Assembly (NCBI RefSeq): GCF_916700565.1
Contig: NZ_CAKAKO010000009.1
Location: 27,372 to 91,371 of the forward strand
Source: Xenophilus sp. Marseille-Q4582
Lineage (GTDB): Bacteria > Pseudomonadota > Gammaproteobacteria > Burkholderiales > Burkholderiaceae_C
Length of the DNA: 64,000 nt
Direction of reading: 5' to 3'
In this document: positions 8,437 to 17,002 of the stretch, piece by piece
Position numbering within the stretch: position 1 is the stretch's first letter
Layout of the letters: each line of letters begins with the position of its first letter
Notes under the pieces: generated by a model
What the model was told of the DNA's origin: nothing
What the model saw: the letters and a program-made list of their open reading frames with translations, nothing else
Database searches by the model: none
Translations under genes and position numbers: made by a program

Positions 8437-9247
8437 TCGTCGGGGGGCGGGCGGCAGGCATTGTCGCAAGAGGGGCCAGGGCCGGCGCGGCGGGCTGCGG
8501 CCCGTCCCAGGTCAGGCGCGGGTCGAAGCTCAGCGACGCGAGCATGGTCAGCACCACCACGGCACCGAAGGCGGCGATGCCCACGCCGGCCTGCACCACC
8601 GCAAAGCCCTGGATCTGCACCAGCCCGGCCAGCAGCGCGACCACGAACACGTCGAGCATGGACCAGCGGCCGATGAATTCCAGCAGGTGGTAGAGCCGCG
8701 CGCGCTCCCGCAGCCGCCAGGCGCTGCCGCGCTGCGCCATGGCCACAAGCACGAACAGTGCCGCCAGCTTGAACAGCGGCACCAGGAAGCTCGCGGTGAA
8801 GATCAGCGCCGCCAGCCCGTACGAGCCGCTGACCCAGAAGAAGATGACGCCGCTGAGGATGGTGTCCTGCTGCGTGCCGAACAGGCTCTTGGTGATCATC
8901 ACCGGCAGCAGGTTGGCCGGCAGGTACATCAGCGCGGCCGCGATCAGCAGCGCCCAGGTGCGTTCGATGCTGTGCGGCTTGCGGGCCCGCAGCGCGGCGC
9001 CGCAGCGCCCGCACCGCTCGCCTTCCTGCGCCTGCGACCAGACGGCGTTGCAGCGGTGGCAGCACAGCAGGCCCATCTGCGCGGCGGTCAGGGCCTCGCC
9101 CCGGCCGGCATGGACCGGCGTGAAGGGCGTGGCCTGCGCGGCCAGGGCGTCGAGCCGCGCCTGCACGCGTGCCGCACGCCAGCCCGCGCGGGCGGCACCG
9201 GGCCGCTGCGGCGGGCCGGGTTCGCACGGGCTGGGCCGTTCGCTCAT
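8429..9247 (-). CDS. pqiA: PqiA-family inner-membrane protein, second of a split pair
   Basis: 272 residues. Zinc-ribbon-like Cys pairs (CHRC and CGRC, about 63-84) precede four hydrophobic segments (LLIAAALMYLPANLLPV, GLAALIFTASFLVPLFKLAA, the LLEFIGRWSMLDVFVVALLAG region, and a last one ending SFDPRLTWD). This equals one half of the E. coli PqiA, which carries two such modules in one chain. Here the halves are separate genes overlapping by 4 bp. It probably forms the membrane platform for PqiB. Confidence 0.88.
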   Translation of the reverse strand: MSERPSPCEPGPPQRPGAARAGWRAARVQARLDALAAQATPFTPVHAGRGEALTAAQMGLLCCHRCNAVWSQAQEGERCGRCGAALRARKPHSIERTWALLIAAALMYLPANLLPVMITKSLFGTQQDTILSGVIFFWVSGSYGLAALIFTASFLVPLFKLAALFVLVAMAQRGSAWRLRERARLYHLLEFIGRWSMLDVFVVALLAGLVQIQGFAVVQAGVGIAAFGAVVVLTMLASLSFDPRLTWDGPQPAAPALAPLATMPAARPPTND

Positions 9248-9888
9248 GCCGCCTGCTCCGCCTCCTGCACCTGGGCGGGCGTCGGGCCGTCATAGGCCAG
9301 CTCCCAGAAGCCGCGCGGGTCGAAGGAGATCACGACAGTCAACAGCACCGTGAGCCCGACGAAGGCCCACAGCGCGGGCCCCGCCACCACGGTCGCCATG
9401 CCCGACAGCTTGATGATCGCCACCAGCACACCGAGCAGGAACACTTCCACCATGCCCCAGGGCCGCAGCGCCTGGAGCAGGCCCACCAGCCCGGCGAAAC
9501 CCGGCGGGCGCACGCCGCGCGCCAGCGGCACCAGCAGGTAGCACAGCGCGCACAGCTGCAGCAGCGGAAAGAGCAGCGTGGTCGCCAGCACGAGCAGCGC
9601 GACCACGGACATGCCCTCCCCCGCCAGCGTGACCACTGCGCCCGACAGCGTGGTCTGGCTACGCAGGCCCTGCAGTTCGATCTCGACGATGGGAAAGAGG
9701 TTGGCGATGGCGAACAGGATCAGGCAGGCCACCGCCAGAGGCAGCAGGCGGCGCTGCTGCATGCCCGGGTGGCGCGCGAGTTCGGTGCCGCAGCGCCGGC
9801 AGTGCGCGATCTCGCGCGGCCGCAGGCTCGGGCGGCGATAGACCGCATCGCAGCCTTCGCACACCACCAGGCCCGGCGCTTCCTTCAT
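9244..9888 (-). CDS. pqiA: PqiA-family inner-membrane protein, first of a split pair
   Basis: 214 residues from the ATG at 9888, the start that places VVCEGC near the N-terminus as in the family. Two Cys pairs (CEGC, CRRC) precede four membrane segments ending SFDPRGFWE, a family signature that recurs in the neighbouring half (SFDPRLTWD). It leads the pqiAA-B-C operon. About 280 bp of intergenic DNA separates it from the divergent DUF2239 gene. A longer frame exists to 10038, but its extra residues are Arg/His-rich and unlike the family. Confidence 0.88.
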   Translation of the reverse strand: MKEAPGLVVCEGCDAVYRRPSLRPREIAHCRRCGTELARHPGMQQRRLLPLAVACLILFAIANLFPIVEIELQGLRSQTTLSGAVVTLAGEGMSVVALLVLATTLLFPLLQLCALCYLLVPLARGVRPPGFAGLVGLLQALRPWGMVEVFLLGVLVAIIKLSGMATVVAGPALWAFVGLTVLLTVVISFDPRGFWELAYDGPTPAQVQEAEQAA

Positions 9889-10118
9889 CGCCCAACGTCC
9901 TTCGGATGCCGCACGCGCCCGCACGGCCCAGCGCGCCCCGCGCCGGGGCGCACCGGCGTGCGCCGCGTGTCGGTGGGGACGGCGGGGGCGGTGGGGACGA
10001 AACGGAAAGGCACCGGGCTCGGATCCATGGCCGCGCATTGTGCGTGACGCCGTCCTGCCCCCGCGCGAGCCGCGGCTTCCGCTGACGCGCGCCCGCGCGC
10101 TCAGCGGGCCGCCGCCTG

Positions 10119-10163
10119 TTTTGCCCGGGTGTATTGCACATCCATCTTTTGCCCGGGTAGAAT
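10119..10163 (+). promoter_or_regulatory. Promoter with a duplicated TTTTGCCCGGGT operator-like box
   Basis: TTGCAC (10134-10139) and TAGAAT (10158-10163) are separated by 18 bp, a good sigma-70 promoter. The 12-mer TTTTGCCCGGGT occurs twice, at 10119-10130 just upstream of -35 and at 10147-10158 inside the spacer. Initiation about 7 bp after -10 would fall on the A of the ATG at 10170, predicting a leaderless mRNA. The paired boxes look like repressor sites and could also affect the divergent pqi operon. Confidence 0.55.
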
Positions 10164-10169
10164 TTGCGC

Positions 10170-10742
10170 ATGTCTGCTGACACCCCTCTTCCCCCTTTGC
10201 TCATTGCTTTTGCAGCGCAGCGCCGCATTGCGACGGGCACGCGCGACGAGGTGCTGGCCGCCCTGCGCGCGCACCCGGACGGCGCCTCGGCCCTCGTCTT
10301 TGAAGCGAACACGGGCACGCGGGTGGAACTCGATCTGCGCCCGGAAGGCAGCACGTCCGCGCCGGCCGCCGACGAAGCCCCGGCGCGCGGCGTGGGCCGG
10401 CCCAAGCTGGGCGTGGTGGCGCGTGAAGTGACGCTGCTGCCGCGCCACTGGGACTGGCTGAGCCGCCAGCCCGGCGGCGCCTCGGTCGCGCTGCGCCGGC
10501 TGATCGACGAGGCCCGCCGCAACTACGCCGAGCGCGACAGCGTGCGCGCCGCGCGCGAGGCGGCGTACCGCGTGATGAGCCTGCTGGGCAGCGAACTGCC
10601 CGGTTTCGAGGAAGCCGCGCGCTCGCTGTTCGCTGGCGAACGCGCGCGCTTCGACAGCTATGTGAGCGACTGGCCGGCCGACGTGGCCCGCTACGTGCGG
10701 CAGCTGGCCGAGCCCGGATGGGCCGGCGGCGCCGCGCCCTGA
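10170..10742 (+). CDS. DUF2239-family protein
   Basis: 190 residues, a conserved family of unknown function. Features seen: an Ala-rich N-terminal domain with ALRAHPDGASALVFEANTG; the segment GRPKLGVVAREVTLLPRHWDWL near the middle, recognisable in this family; a helical C-terminus (FEEAARSLFAGERARFDSY). The repeated positive patches and the LPRHWDWLSRQPGGASVALRRL segment suggest a DNA-binding or ribbon-helix-helix-like part, which is inference. No ribosome-binding site precedes the ATG, matching a leaderless transcript. It is divergent from pqi and followed 146 bp later by the MATE gene. Confidence 0.8.
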   Translation: MSADTPLPPLLIAFAAQRRIATGTRDEVLAALRAHPDGASALVFEANTGTRVELDLRPEGSTSAPAADEAPARGVGRPKLGVVAREVTLLPRHWDWLSRQPGGASVALRRLIDEARRNYAERDSVRAAREAAYRVMSLLGSELPGFEEAARSLFAGERARFDSYVSDWPADVARYVRQLAEPGWAGGAAP

Positions 10743-10888
10743 GAAGGCCCCGTCCCCCTTGCCCCTGCCCGCCGCCGCCTTGCATCGCCTCGCATCGCCG
10801 AGGCCGCGGCGTCGCCGCCTCCAGCCCCACCACAACCCCGCACCCCGGCGCGCAAGCGCCGCTGCGGCGCTTTAAGGCAGAACCTTCC

Positions 10889-12310
10889 TTGAGCTCCCCA
10901 TCTTCCTCCTCCGCCCCCGGGGCGGACGGCGCCGCGAGCGCCACGCCCTCGCCCCTGCCCGTGCCGGCCCCGCGCCCGCTGTGGCAGACCTTCGCGTTCT
11001 TCCTCGCGCCCATGCTGCTGGCCAACGTCCTGCAGTCGCTGTCGGGCACGTTGAACAACGTGTTCGTGGGCCAGATGCTGGGCGTGAATGCCATGGCGGC
11101 GGTGTCCAGCTTCTTTCCGGTGATGTTCTTCTTCATCGCCTTCGTCATCGGGCTGGGTGCCGGCGGCTCGGTGCTGATCGGCCAGGCCTGGGGCGCGCGC
11201 GAAGCGGAGAAGGCGCGCGCGATCGCCGGCACCACGCTGAGCGTGACGGTGCTGTTCGGCGTGCTGATCGCGGTGCTGGGCGGGCTGTTCACCGATCCGC
11301 TGCTGCGCATGCTGGGCACGCCGGCGGACATCCTGCCCGAGGCCACGCGCTACGCCCGCATCATGCTGGTGGCGATGCCGGGGCTGTTCGTGTTCCTGCT
11401 CGCCACCTCGCTGCTGCGCGGCGTGGGCGACACACTGACGCCCATGTTCACGCTGCTCATTTCCACCGGCGCCGGCCTGCTGCTCACGCCGGCGCTGATC
11501 CGCGGCTGGCTGGGCCTGCCACCGCAGGGCGTGGCCAGCGCCGCCTGGGGCTCGGTGGCGGCCTTCGTGGTCGCGCTGGCCTGGATGAGCCGCCACCTGC
11601 GCCGCAGGCGCAGCCCGCTCGCGCCCGATGCGGCGTTCGCGCGGCACCTGCGCATCGATCCCGCACTGCTGCGCGGCGTGCTGCGCGTGGGCGTGCCCAC
11701 GGGCGTGCAGATGATCGTGGTGGCCGGCGCCGAGCTGGCCCTGCTGACCATGGTGAACGACTTCGGCTCCCACGCCACCGCGGCCTATGGCGCCGTCAAC
11801 CAGGTGGTCGCCTATGTGCAGTTTCCGGCCATCTCCATCGCCATCACGGCCTCGATCCTGGGCGCGCAGGCCATCGGCGCGGGCCGCGCCGACCGGCTGG
11901 GGGCCATCACGCGCACGGCGCTGGGCATGAACCTGGTGCTCACCGGCGGCCTGGTCGGCCTGGGCTACCTTTTCTCGCGCCCGCTCATGGGCCTGTTCAT
12001 CACCGATCCGGCCGTGATCGAGATCGCGCAGCGCCTGCTGCACATCATGCTGTGGAGCCTCGTGATCTTCGGCATGGGCTCGGCGCTGTCGGGGATCATG
12101 CGCGCCAGCGGCACGGTGCTGGTGCCCACGCTGATTTCGGTGCTGTGCATCGTGCTGGTGGAAGTGCCCGTCGCCTGGGTCATGAGCCGCCGCATCGGCC
12201 TGGACGGCGTGTGGTTCGCCTACCCGGTGTTCTTCGCCTGCACGCTGGCGCTGCAGGCCGCCTACTACCGCTTCGTATGGCGCAAGAAAGCCATTCGCCG
12301 GCTGGTCTGA
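10889..12310 (+). CDS. MATE-family multidrug/cation antiporter
   Basis: 473 residues with about 12 hydrophobic segments in two related halves, as in NorM/DinF-type exporters that pump drugs or cationic toxins out using Na+ or H+. Family features include LWQTFAFFLAPMLLANVLQSL at the front, a glycine-rich GLGAGGSVLIGQAWGA after TM2, and its second-half counterpart AYGAVNQVVAYVQFPA. The preferred start is the TTG at 10889, which has AAGGCAG 8 nt upstream; no ATG is well placed, and the frame remains open to 10718. The GST gene begins inside its 3' end. Confidence 0.88.
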   Translation: MSSPSSSSAPGADGAASATPSPLPVPAPRPLWQTFAFFLAPMLLANVLQSLSGTLNNVFVGQMLGVNAMAAVSSFFPVMFFFIAFVIGLGAGGSVLIGQAWGAREAEKARAIAGTTLSVTVLFGVLIAVLGGLFTDPLLRMLGTPADILPEATRYARIMLVAMPGLFVFLLATSLLRGVGDTLTPMFTLLISTGAGLLLTPALIRGWLGLPPQGVASAAWGSVAAFVVALAWMSRHLRRRRSPLAPDAAFARHLRIDPALLRGVLRVGVPTGVQMIVVAGAELALLTMVNDFGSHATAAYGAVNQVVAYVQFPAISIAITASILGAQAIGAGRADRLGAITRTALGMNLVLTGGLVGLGYLFSRPLMGLFITDPAVIEIAQRLLHIMLWSLVIFGMGSALSGIMRASGTVLVPTLISVLCIVLVEVPVAWVMSRRIGLDGVWFAYPVFFACTLALQAAYYRFVWRKKAIRRLV

Positions 12311-12966
12311 ACGACGCGGGCAGCGCCCTGCCCGTGCTGTATTCCTTCCGCCGCTGCCCGTACGCGATGCGCGCCCGGCTCGCGCTGCTGGCCAGCGGCC
12401 AGGCCTGCGTGCTGCGCGAGGTGCTGCTGCGCGACAAGCCGGCCGCGCTGCTGGCGGCCTCGCCCAAGGGCACGGTGCCCGTGCTGCAGCTGGCCGACGG
12501 CACGGTGATCGACCAGAGCCTGGACATCATGCGCTGGACCCTGCGGCGGCACGACCCGCTCGGCTGGCTGACGCACGACGACGACGCCGCGCAAGCCCTG
12601 ATCGCGCAGTGCGACGGCCCGTTCAAGCAGGCGCTGGACGCCTACAAGTACCCCGAGCGGCACGCCGGCTGGGCGCCCGGGGCCGCACGCGACTCCGTCG
12701 CCCGCCAGTTCGCGGCCCTCGATGGGCGGCTTCAAGAACACGCCTTCCTGTGCGCGCCGCAGGCCAGCCTCGCCGACGCGGCCTGGATGCCTTTCGTGCG
12801 GCAGGCTGCGCAGGTCGACGCGGCCTGGTTTGGCGCCCAGCCCTGGCCCCGCCTGCAGAACTGGTTGCAGCGCTGGCTGGACGGCCCGCTGTTCGCGCGG
12901 GCGATGCGCCAGGTCCCGCCCTGGCGGCCCGGCCAGCCGCAGGTGCGCTTCGGCGCCGACGACTGA
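12277..12966 (+). CDS. Glutathione S-transferase-family protein
   Basis: 229 residues from the ATG at 12277, which overlaps the MATE gene by 34 bp; a later start is possible because about 16 residues precede the fold. The thioredoxin-like N-terminal domain has YSFRRCPYAMRARLAL, with a CPYA active-site motif, and SPKGTVPVLQL with the conserved cis-Pro, followed by DQSLDIMRW. An all-helical C-terminal domain follows. The CPYA cysteine suggests a Cys-type GST with thiol-transferase activity. Coupling to an exporter could suggest detoxification, but this is inference. Confidence 0.8.
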   Translation: MAQESHSPAGLNDAGSALPVLYSFRRCPYAMRARLALLASGQACVLREVLLRDKPAALLAASPKGTVPVLQLADGTVIDQSLDIMRWTLRRHDPLGWLTHDDDAAQALIAQCDGPFKQALDAYKYPERHAGWAPGAARDSVARQFAALDGRLQEHAFLCAPQASLADAAWMPFVRQAAQVDAAWFGAQPWPRLQNWLQRWLDGPLFARAMRQVPPWRPGQPQVRFGADD

Positions 12967-13006
12967 AGCGCTGCGCGCCGCCCCGGCCGGACCGCTGGCG
13001 CCGGCG

Positions 13007-14401
13007 TCAGCGCACGCGCAAGGCGCTGAACACCCCCGCCAGCGCCGCGCAGCCGGCCGCCAGCCCCAGCGCCAAAAGCGGCCCGTGGCCGGCCTGCGGC
13101 GGCCACAGGCTGAAGATGCCCGCCAGCAGCACGGCCCCCAGCGTCTGCCCCGTGAGCCGCGCCGTGCCCTGCATGCCGCTGGCGGCGCCGCTGCGCGCCA
13201 GCGGGGCCGAGCTCACGATGGTGTGGTTGTTGGGCGACTGGAACAGCGCGAAGCCGACGCCGCACAGCACCAGCCGCGCCACCATGGCCGCGTCGCTGGC
13301 ACCGGCCGGCAGCCGCGCGAGCAGCAGCAGGCCCAGCGCCAGCAGCCCCATGCCGATGCCGCCCAGCCAGCCGTCGGCCACGCGGCCGATCAACCGCCCC
13401 ACCACCGGCCCCATGGCCACGATGGCCAGCGGCCAGGCCGTCATCAGCAGGCCGGCCTCGAGGTGCGAGCGGCCCCAGCTTTCCAGCAGCAGGAAGGGCA
13501 GCGACAGGTAGGCCAGCGTCTGGGCCGAGAAAGCGCTGATGGAGGCGCCCATGGACAGCGCGAACACCGGGATGCGCAGCAGGTCGACCGGAAAGAGCGG
13601 CGCCACGCGCGCGCGCTGGCGGCGCACATGCAGCGCGCCCACCAGCACGCCCGCGCCCAGCAGCGTCAGGCCGTCCAGCGGCAGGCCCGGCGCGGCGCCT
13701 TCGCGCACGGCCAGCCGGTCGGCGCCCAGGAAGATCAGCGCGAACATCAGCACGTTGAGCAGCACGTCCAGCGGCGCGATGCGCGCCCCCGGCGCGGCGG
13801 CCGTGGCGTTGGGCGGCAGCGCGCGCCAGCCCAGCGCGATCACCAGCAGGCCGAACGGCAGGTTCAGCGCGAACAGCCAGGGCCAGGCCGCGAAGGACAG
13901 AATGCCCGCCGCCACCGTCGGCCCGGCCACCGAGGCCGTGGCGACCACCATCGAATTGATGGCCATGCCGCGCCCCAGCTGCGCGGGCGGAAAGATCAGC
14001 CGCACGAGCGCCGCGTTGACGCTCATCACACCCGCGGCACCCAGCCCCTGCAGCGCGCGCGCCGCGATCAGCGTGCCCAGCGTGGGCGCCACCATCGCGC
14101 CCAGCGAGGCCAGCGCGAACAGCGCCATGCCGCCCAGGTAGACGCGGCGGTAGCCGATCAGGTCGCCCAGCGTGGCCAGCGGCAGCAACATCACCAGCGT
14201 GGCGATCTGGTAGGCGTTGACCACCCAGATCGCATGCGAAGGCGAGGCGCCGAAGCCGCGCGCGATGTCGGGCAACGCCAGGTTGAGGATGGTGCCGTCG
14301 AGCACCGCCAGCGCAATGCCCAGCACCAGCACGCCCATCGCGCGCCAGCGCTGCGCGGGCGGCAGGCCGCCGGGGCGCGAAGCGGCCGAGCCGGCCGTCA
14401 C
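13007..14401 (-). CDS. MFS exporter, DHA2-like
   Basis: 464 residues, with many transmembrane helices. It begins at a GTG (14401) that overlaps the upstream gene's TGA (GTGA), so its start is set by coupling rather than by an ATG. Motif A appears as GDLIGYRRVYLGG, and MGVLVLGIALAVLDGTILNLALPDI is the typical first helix of DHA2-type drug:H+ antiporters (D in helix 1). The frame remains open far upstream, but that extension is a shadow of the preceding gene. It forms a two-gene exporter operon with the Bcr/CflA gene. Substrate unknown. Confidence 0.85.
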   Translation of the reverse strand: MTAGSAASRPGGLPPAQRWRAMGVLVLGIALAVLDGTILNLALPDIARGFGASPSHAIWVVNAYQIATLVMLLPLATLGDLIGYRRVYLGGMALFALASLGAMVAPTLGTLIAARALQGLGAAGVMSVNAALVRLIFPPAQLGRGMAINSMVVATASVAGPTVAAGILSFAAWPWLFALNLPFGLLVIALGWRALPPNATAAAPGARIAPLDVLLNVLMFALIFLGADRLAVREGAAPGLPLDGLTLLGAGVLVGALHVRRQRARVAPLFPVDLLRIPVFALSMGASISAFSAQTLAYLSLPFLLLESWGRSHLEAGLLMTAWPLAIVAMGPVVGRLIGRVADGWLGGIGMGLLALGLLLLARLPAGASDAAMVARLVLCGVGFALFQSPNNHTIVSSAPLARSGAASGMQGTARLTGQTLGAVLLAGIFSLWPPQAGHGPLLALGLAAGCAALAGVFSALRVR

Positions 14402-15600
14402 GCCGGCACCGCCGTGCCGCGCCGCCCCAGCGTGCCCCAGGTCGTGAGCAGTGACAGCAGCCCGCCGGCCGCCATGCCCACCACCATCGGCAGCGGATGG
14501 CTGCTGGTCGCCAGGCCGACCACGGCCATCGCCAGGGCGCCGCCCAGCATCTGCAGGGTGCCCATCAGCGCGGACGCCGTGCCCGCGATCGCGCCGTGCG
14601 CCTCCAGCGCGAGCACGGCCGTGGTCGGGATCACCTGCCCCATGAAGGCGCTGGCGCAGAAGAAAAGCACGATCAACACGGCCAGCGAATCGCCGCCGGC
14701 GCCGAAGAAGGCCAGCAGCGCCAGCAGCAGCAGCGCCGAGGCCGCCGCCGAGAAGCGCACCAGCGGCACCAGGCCGAAGCGCCGGCCCAGCAGCCCGTTG
14801 AGCTGCGCGGCGCCGATGAAGGCGGCCGCGTTGAGCGCGAAGGCCAGGCTGTACTGCGTGGGCGTGAGGCCGTAATGGTCGATCATCACGAAGGAGGAAT
14901 TGGCCAGGTAGGTGAAGAAGCCCGCCATGCCGAAGCCGCCGATGGCCACCAGGCCCAGGTAGTGGCGGTCGCGCAGCAGCATCGCATACGCGCGCCAGGC
15001 GGCGCCCAGGCTGCTCTGCACACGCGCTTCGGGGCCGCGCGTCTCCTTCAGCGCGAACACCATCAGCGCCATGCCGGCCACGGCCGCAAGGGCCACGGCC
15101 CAGAACACGGCGCGCCAGCCGGTCCAGGCGATCACGGCGCTGCCGGCCAGCGGCGCGAGGATGGGCGAGACGCTGAACACCAGCATCAGCAGCGACATCA
15201 GGCGCGCCGCGTCCACGCCCGTGTGCAGGTCGCGCACCACGGCCCGCGGCACGGCCATGCCCGCGGCCGCGCCCAGCCCCTGGACGAAGCGCAGCGCCAC
15301 CAGGACGCGGATGTCGGTGGCCAGCGCACAGCCCACGCTGGCCAGCGCGAACAGCCCCAGGCCGAAGAAGAGCGCCGGCTTGCGGCCCAGCATGTCCGAC
15401 ACCGGCCCGTAGACCAGCTGGCCCGCCCCGATGGCGATGAAGAAGGCCGTGAGGCTCAGTTGCACGGTGCGCATGTCGGCGCCCAGTTCCTGCCCGATCA
15501 GCGGCAGGGCCGGCAGGTACATGTCGATGGCAAAGGGGCCGATGGCCGAGAGAAGACCCAGCACCAGCGCCAGGCCCACGAAACGCGGGGAAGAAGTCAT
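14398..15600 (-). CDS. Bcr/CflA-family MFS drug exporter
   Basis: 400 residues and 12 predicted helices. The N-terminus (FAIDMYLPALPLIGQELGA) and motif A region (GPVSDMLGRKPALFFGLGLF) are diagnostic of the Bcr/CflA subgroup of drug:H+ antiporters, which export bicyclomycin, chloramphenicol, sulfonamides or cysteine in known cases. The R in [13 protein letters not shown] is the usual motif B arginine. First gene of the pair; the next exporter gene overlaps its stop. Confidence 0.9.
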   Translation of the reverse strand: MTSSPRFVGLALVLGLLSAIGPFAIDMYLPALPLIGQELGADMRTVQLSLTAFFIAIGAGQLVYGPVSDMLGRKPALFFGLGLFALASVGCALATDIRVLVALRFVQGLGAAAGMAVPRAVVRDLHTGVDAARLMSLLMLVFSVSPILAPLAGSAVIAWTGWRAVFWAVALAAVAGMALMVFALKETRGPEARVQSSLGAAWRAYAMLLRDRHYLGLVAIGGFGMAGFFTYLANSSFVMIDHYGLTPTQYSLAFALNAAAFIGAAQLNGLLGRRFGLVPLVRFSAAASALLLLALLAFFGAGGDSLAVLIVLFFCASAFMGQVIPTTAVLALEAHGAIAGTASALMGTLQMLGGALAMAVVGLATSSHPLPMVVGMAAGGLLSLLTTWGTLGRRGTAVPA

Positions 15601-15734
15601 CGCCGCGATTGTCGCCAGAGTGCGGCATGGCTGCTGCGGCGCCGCCGGCGCGGGCGGCGCGGCGAGGTTGTTGCGCTGGTGCCCTGCGTGAATGCGCGGG
15701 AGGGGGAAGGCTGCGCGCGCCCTATGGCCGGCGC

Positions 15735-16166
15735 TCAAGCGGGTGGCGGCATCCGCAGCGCGCTGCCGCCGTCGGCCGGCGGCAGGCTCCGCTCCAGCAT
15801 CTGCTGGGCCGTCTCGTTGGCCACGCGCAGCCGGCGCAGCCCTTCGAGGATCGCGCCCACCACCGCCGGGTCGCGCGACTGCAAGGGCGCCAGCTGAGTG
15901 AGCCGGTCCAGCTTGCGCAGCACCAGCAGGATCTGTTCCTGCGCCCGCATGCGAGGCTCGGCGGCGATCTGCGGCGAAGGCAGGCGCTGCAGCCCCATGG
16001 TGATGGCCTCGGTCTGCTCGGCCGCTTCGGCCAGGTCCACGGCGTCGGCGCGCGTCCATTCCCGCACCACCTCGAGCATGACCAGCAACTGGAAATGGGC
16101 CATGGCAGCCTGCCGCGCACGCTCGACAGCGCCGGCCGTCCGATCGGTGGGTCCGGGTTCTCGCAT
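15735..16166 (-). CDS. Hypothetical helical protein
   Basis: 143 residues, not recognised. Almost entirely amphipathic helix with many Ala, Leu, Arg and Glu and no Cys, signal peptide or membrane segment. The chosen start at 16166 has GGGAAGG 5-11 nt upstream and lies one base after the stop of a 36-residue frame, so translation probably passes by reinitiation. A regulatory or structural helical-bundle role is possible; I assign none. Confidence 0.6.
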   Translation of the reverse strand: MREPGPTDRTAGAVERARQAAMAHFQLLVMLEVVREWTRADAVDLAEAAEQTEAITMGLQRLPSPQIAAEPRMRAQEQILLVLRKLDRLTQLAPLQSRDPAVVGAILEGLRRLRVANETAQQMLERSLPPADGGSALRMPPPA

Positions 16167-16167
16167 C

Positions 16168-16278
16168 TCAGCCTTCCCTGCTGTCTCTGCGGCCGCCGCT
16201 CCGCGGCCGTGTCTTTGTGTCCGGTCCACGCCCACCAGGTGCATGGAGCCGGGAGGCGTTCGCAGCCATCTTAGGCAT
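16168..16278 (-). CDS. Possible 36-residue small protein upstream of and coupled to the next gene
   Basis: A frame starting MPKMAANASRL with a strong purine-rich ribosome-binding site (AGAGGAAAA, about 4-8 nt from the ATG). Arg, Gly and Ser dominate its second half. Its TGA is followed by a single base and then the ATG of the hypothetical gene, and its last codons carry that gene's Shine-Dalgarno. It may be a real microprotein or a translated leader that controls the downstream gene. Codon use alone cannot decide. Confidence 0.4.
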   Translation of the reverse strand: MPKMAANASRLHAPGGRGPDTKTRPRSGGRRDSREG

Positions 16279-16435
16279 TTCGTTTTCCTCTTCAAACAGG
16301 TGCCGCCCAATCCCGCGCAGTGCAAGTGGATGTAACAACCATGGCCGACCCCGGGATGCGGGCGCGCCACGCCTGCGAAGGCGGCCGGCGCGCAGGCGCC
16401 TGGAAGCGCGCCTGGCCTGTGGCACGATCCCGCCC

Positions 16436-17002
16436 ATGCTCGAGCCCACCCGCCGCGTCCCCTACCGCACCTGGCCGGCCAGCCTGGCTCTCCTGGCCGC
16501 CATCACCGCCTATGTGGGCGGCCTGCAGTGGTGGGACCGGCACACGCCCGCCACGCGCGCCCTGCCCGCCCAGCCGACGCTTTCGGTCGGCCAGGCGCGC
16601 TTCGTGCCGGCGCCGGGCTGGCTGATGGACGTGTCGCGCTCGCGCGCCGGCCAGTCGCTGGTGCTGTTCAAGAACGGCCACACCTTCTCCGTCAAGACCG
16701 CGCGCTGGCTGGGCGGGCCGCAGGGGCCGATGGCACGGCAGCAGCGGCTGATCGTGCGCGGCGAGCACCTGCGCATCGAGGGCGAGAGCACGGACTTCTT
16801 CACCGACTGGGGCCTGCAGGGCAGCACCTTCGCCTACTACGGCCCCAAGCTCAGCGGCCGCTTCTGGCAGATGGTGGACGCGCACCGGCAGTCGGTCGTG
16901 CAGGTGGACTTCTACGGGCCGAACGAGGACGCGTCCGTGGCGTCCGAGGCGCTGGCCGACGCCCGCCGCATGCTCGCTTCGATGGACCTGGAGGCGTCGT
17001 GA
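16436..17002 (+). CDS. Membrane-anchored hypothetical protein, operon partner of PrsW-like protease
   Basis: 188 residues. A short cytosolic N-terminus (MLEPTRRVPYRTW) is followed by one membrane segment (about 12-30, SLALLAAITAYVGGL) and a roughly 150-residue domain predicted outside. The latter contains FVPAPGWLMDVSRSRAGQSLVLFKNGHTF-like beta strands. No enzyme motif seen. Its stop overlaps the GTG start of the PrsW-like gene (GTGA), so the two are coupled. It might be the partner or substrate of that protease (inference). Confidence 0.6.
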   Translation: MLEPTRRVPYRTWPASLALLAAITAYVGGLQWWDRHTPATRALPAQPTLSVGQARFVPAPGWLMDVSRSRAGQSLVLFKNGHTFSVKTARWLGGPQGPMARQQRLIVRGEHLRIEGESTDFFTDWGLQGSTFAYYGPKLSGRFWQMVDAHRQSVVQVDFYGPNEDASVASEALADARRMLASMDLEAS

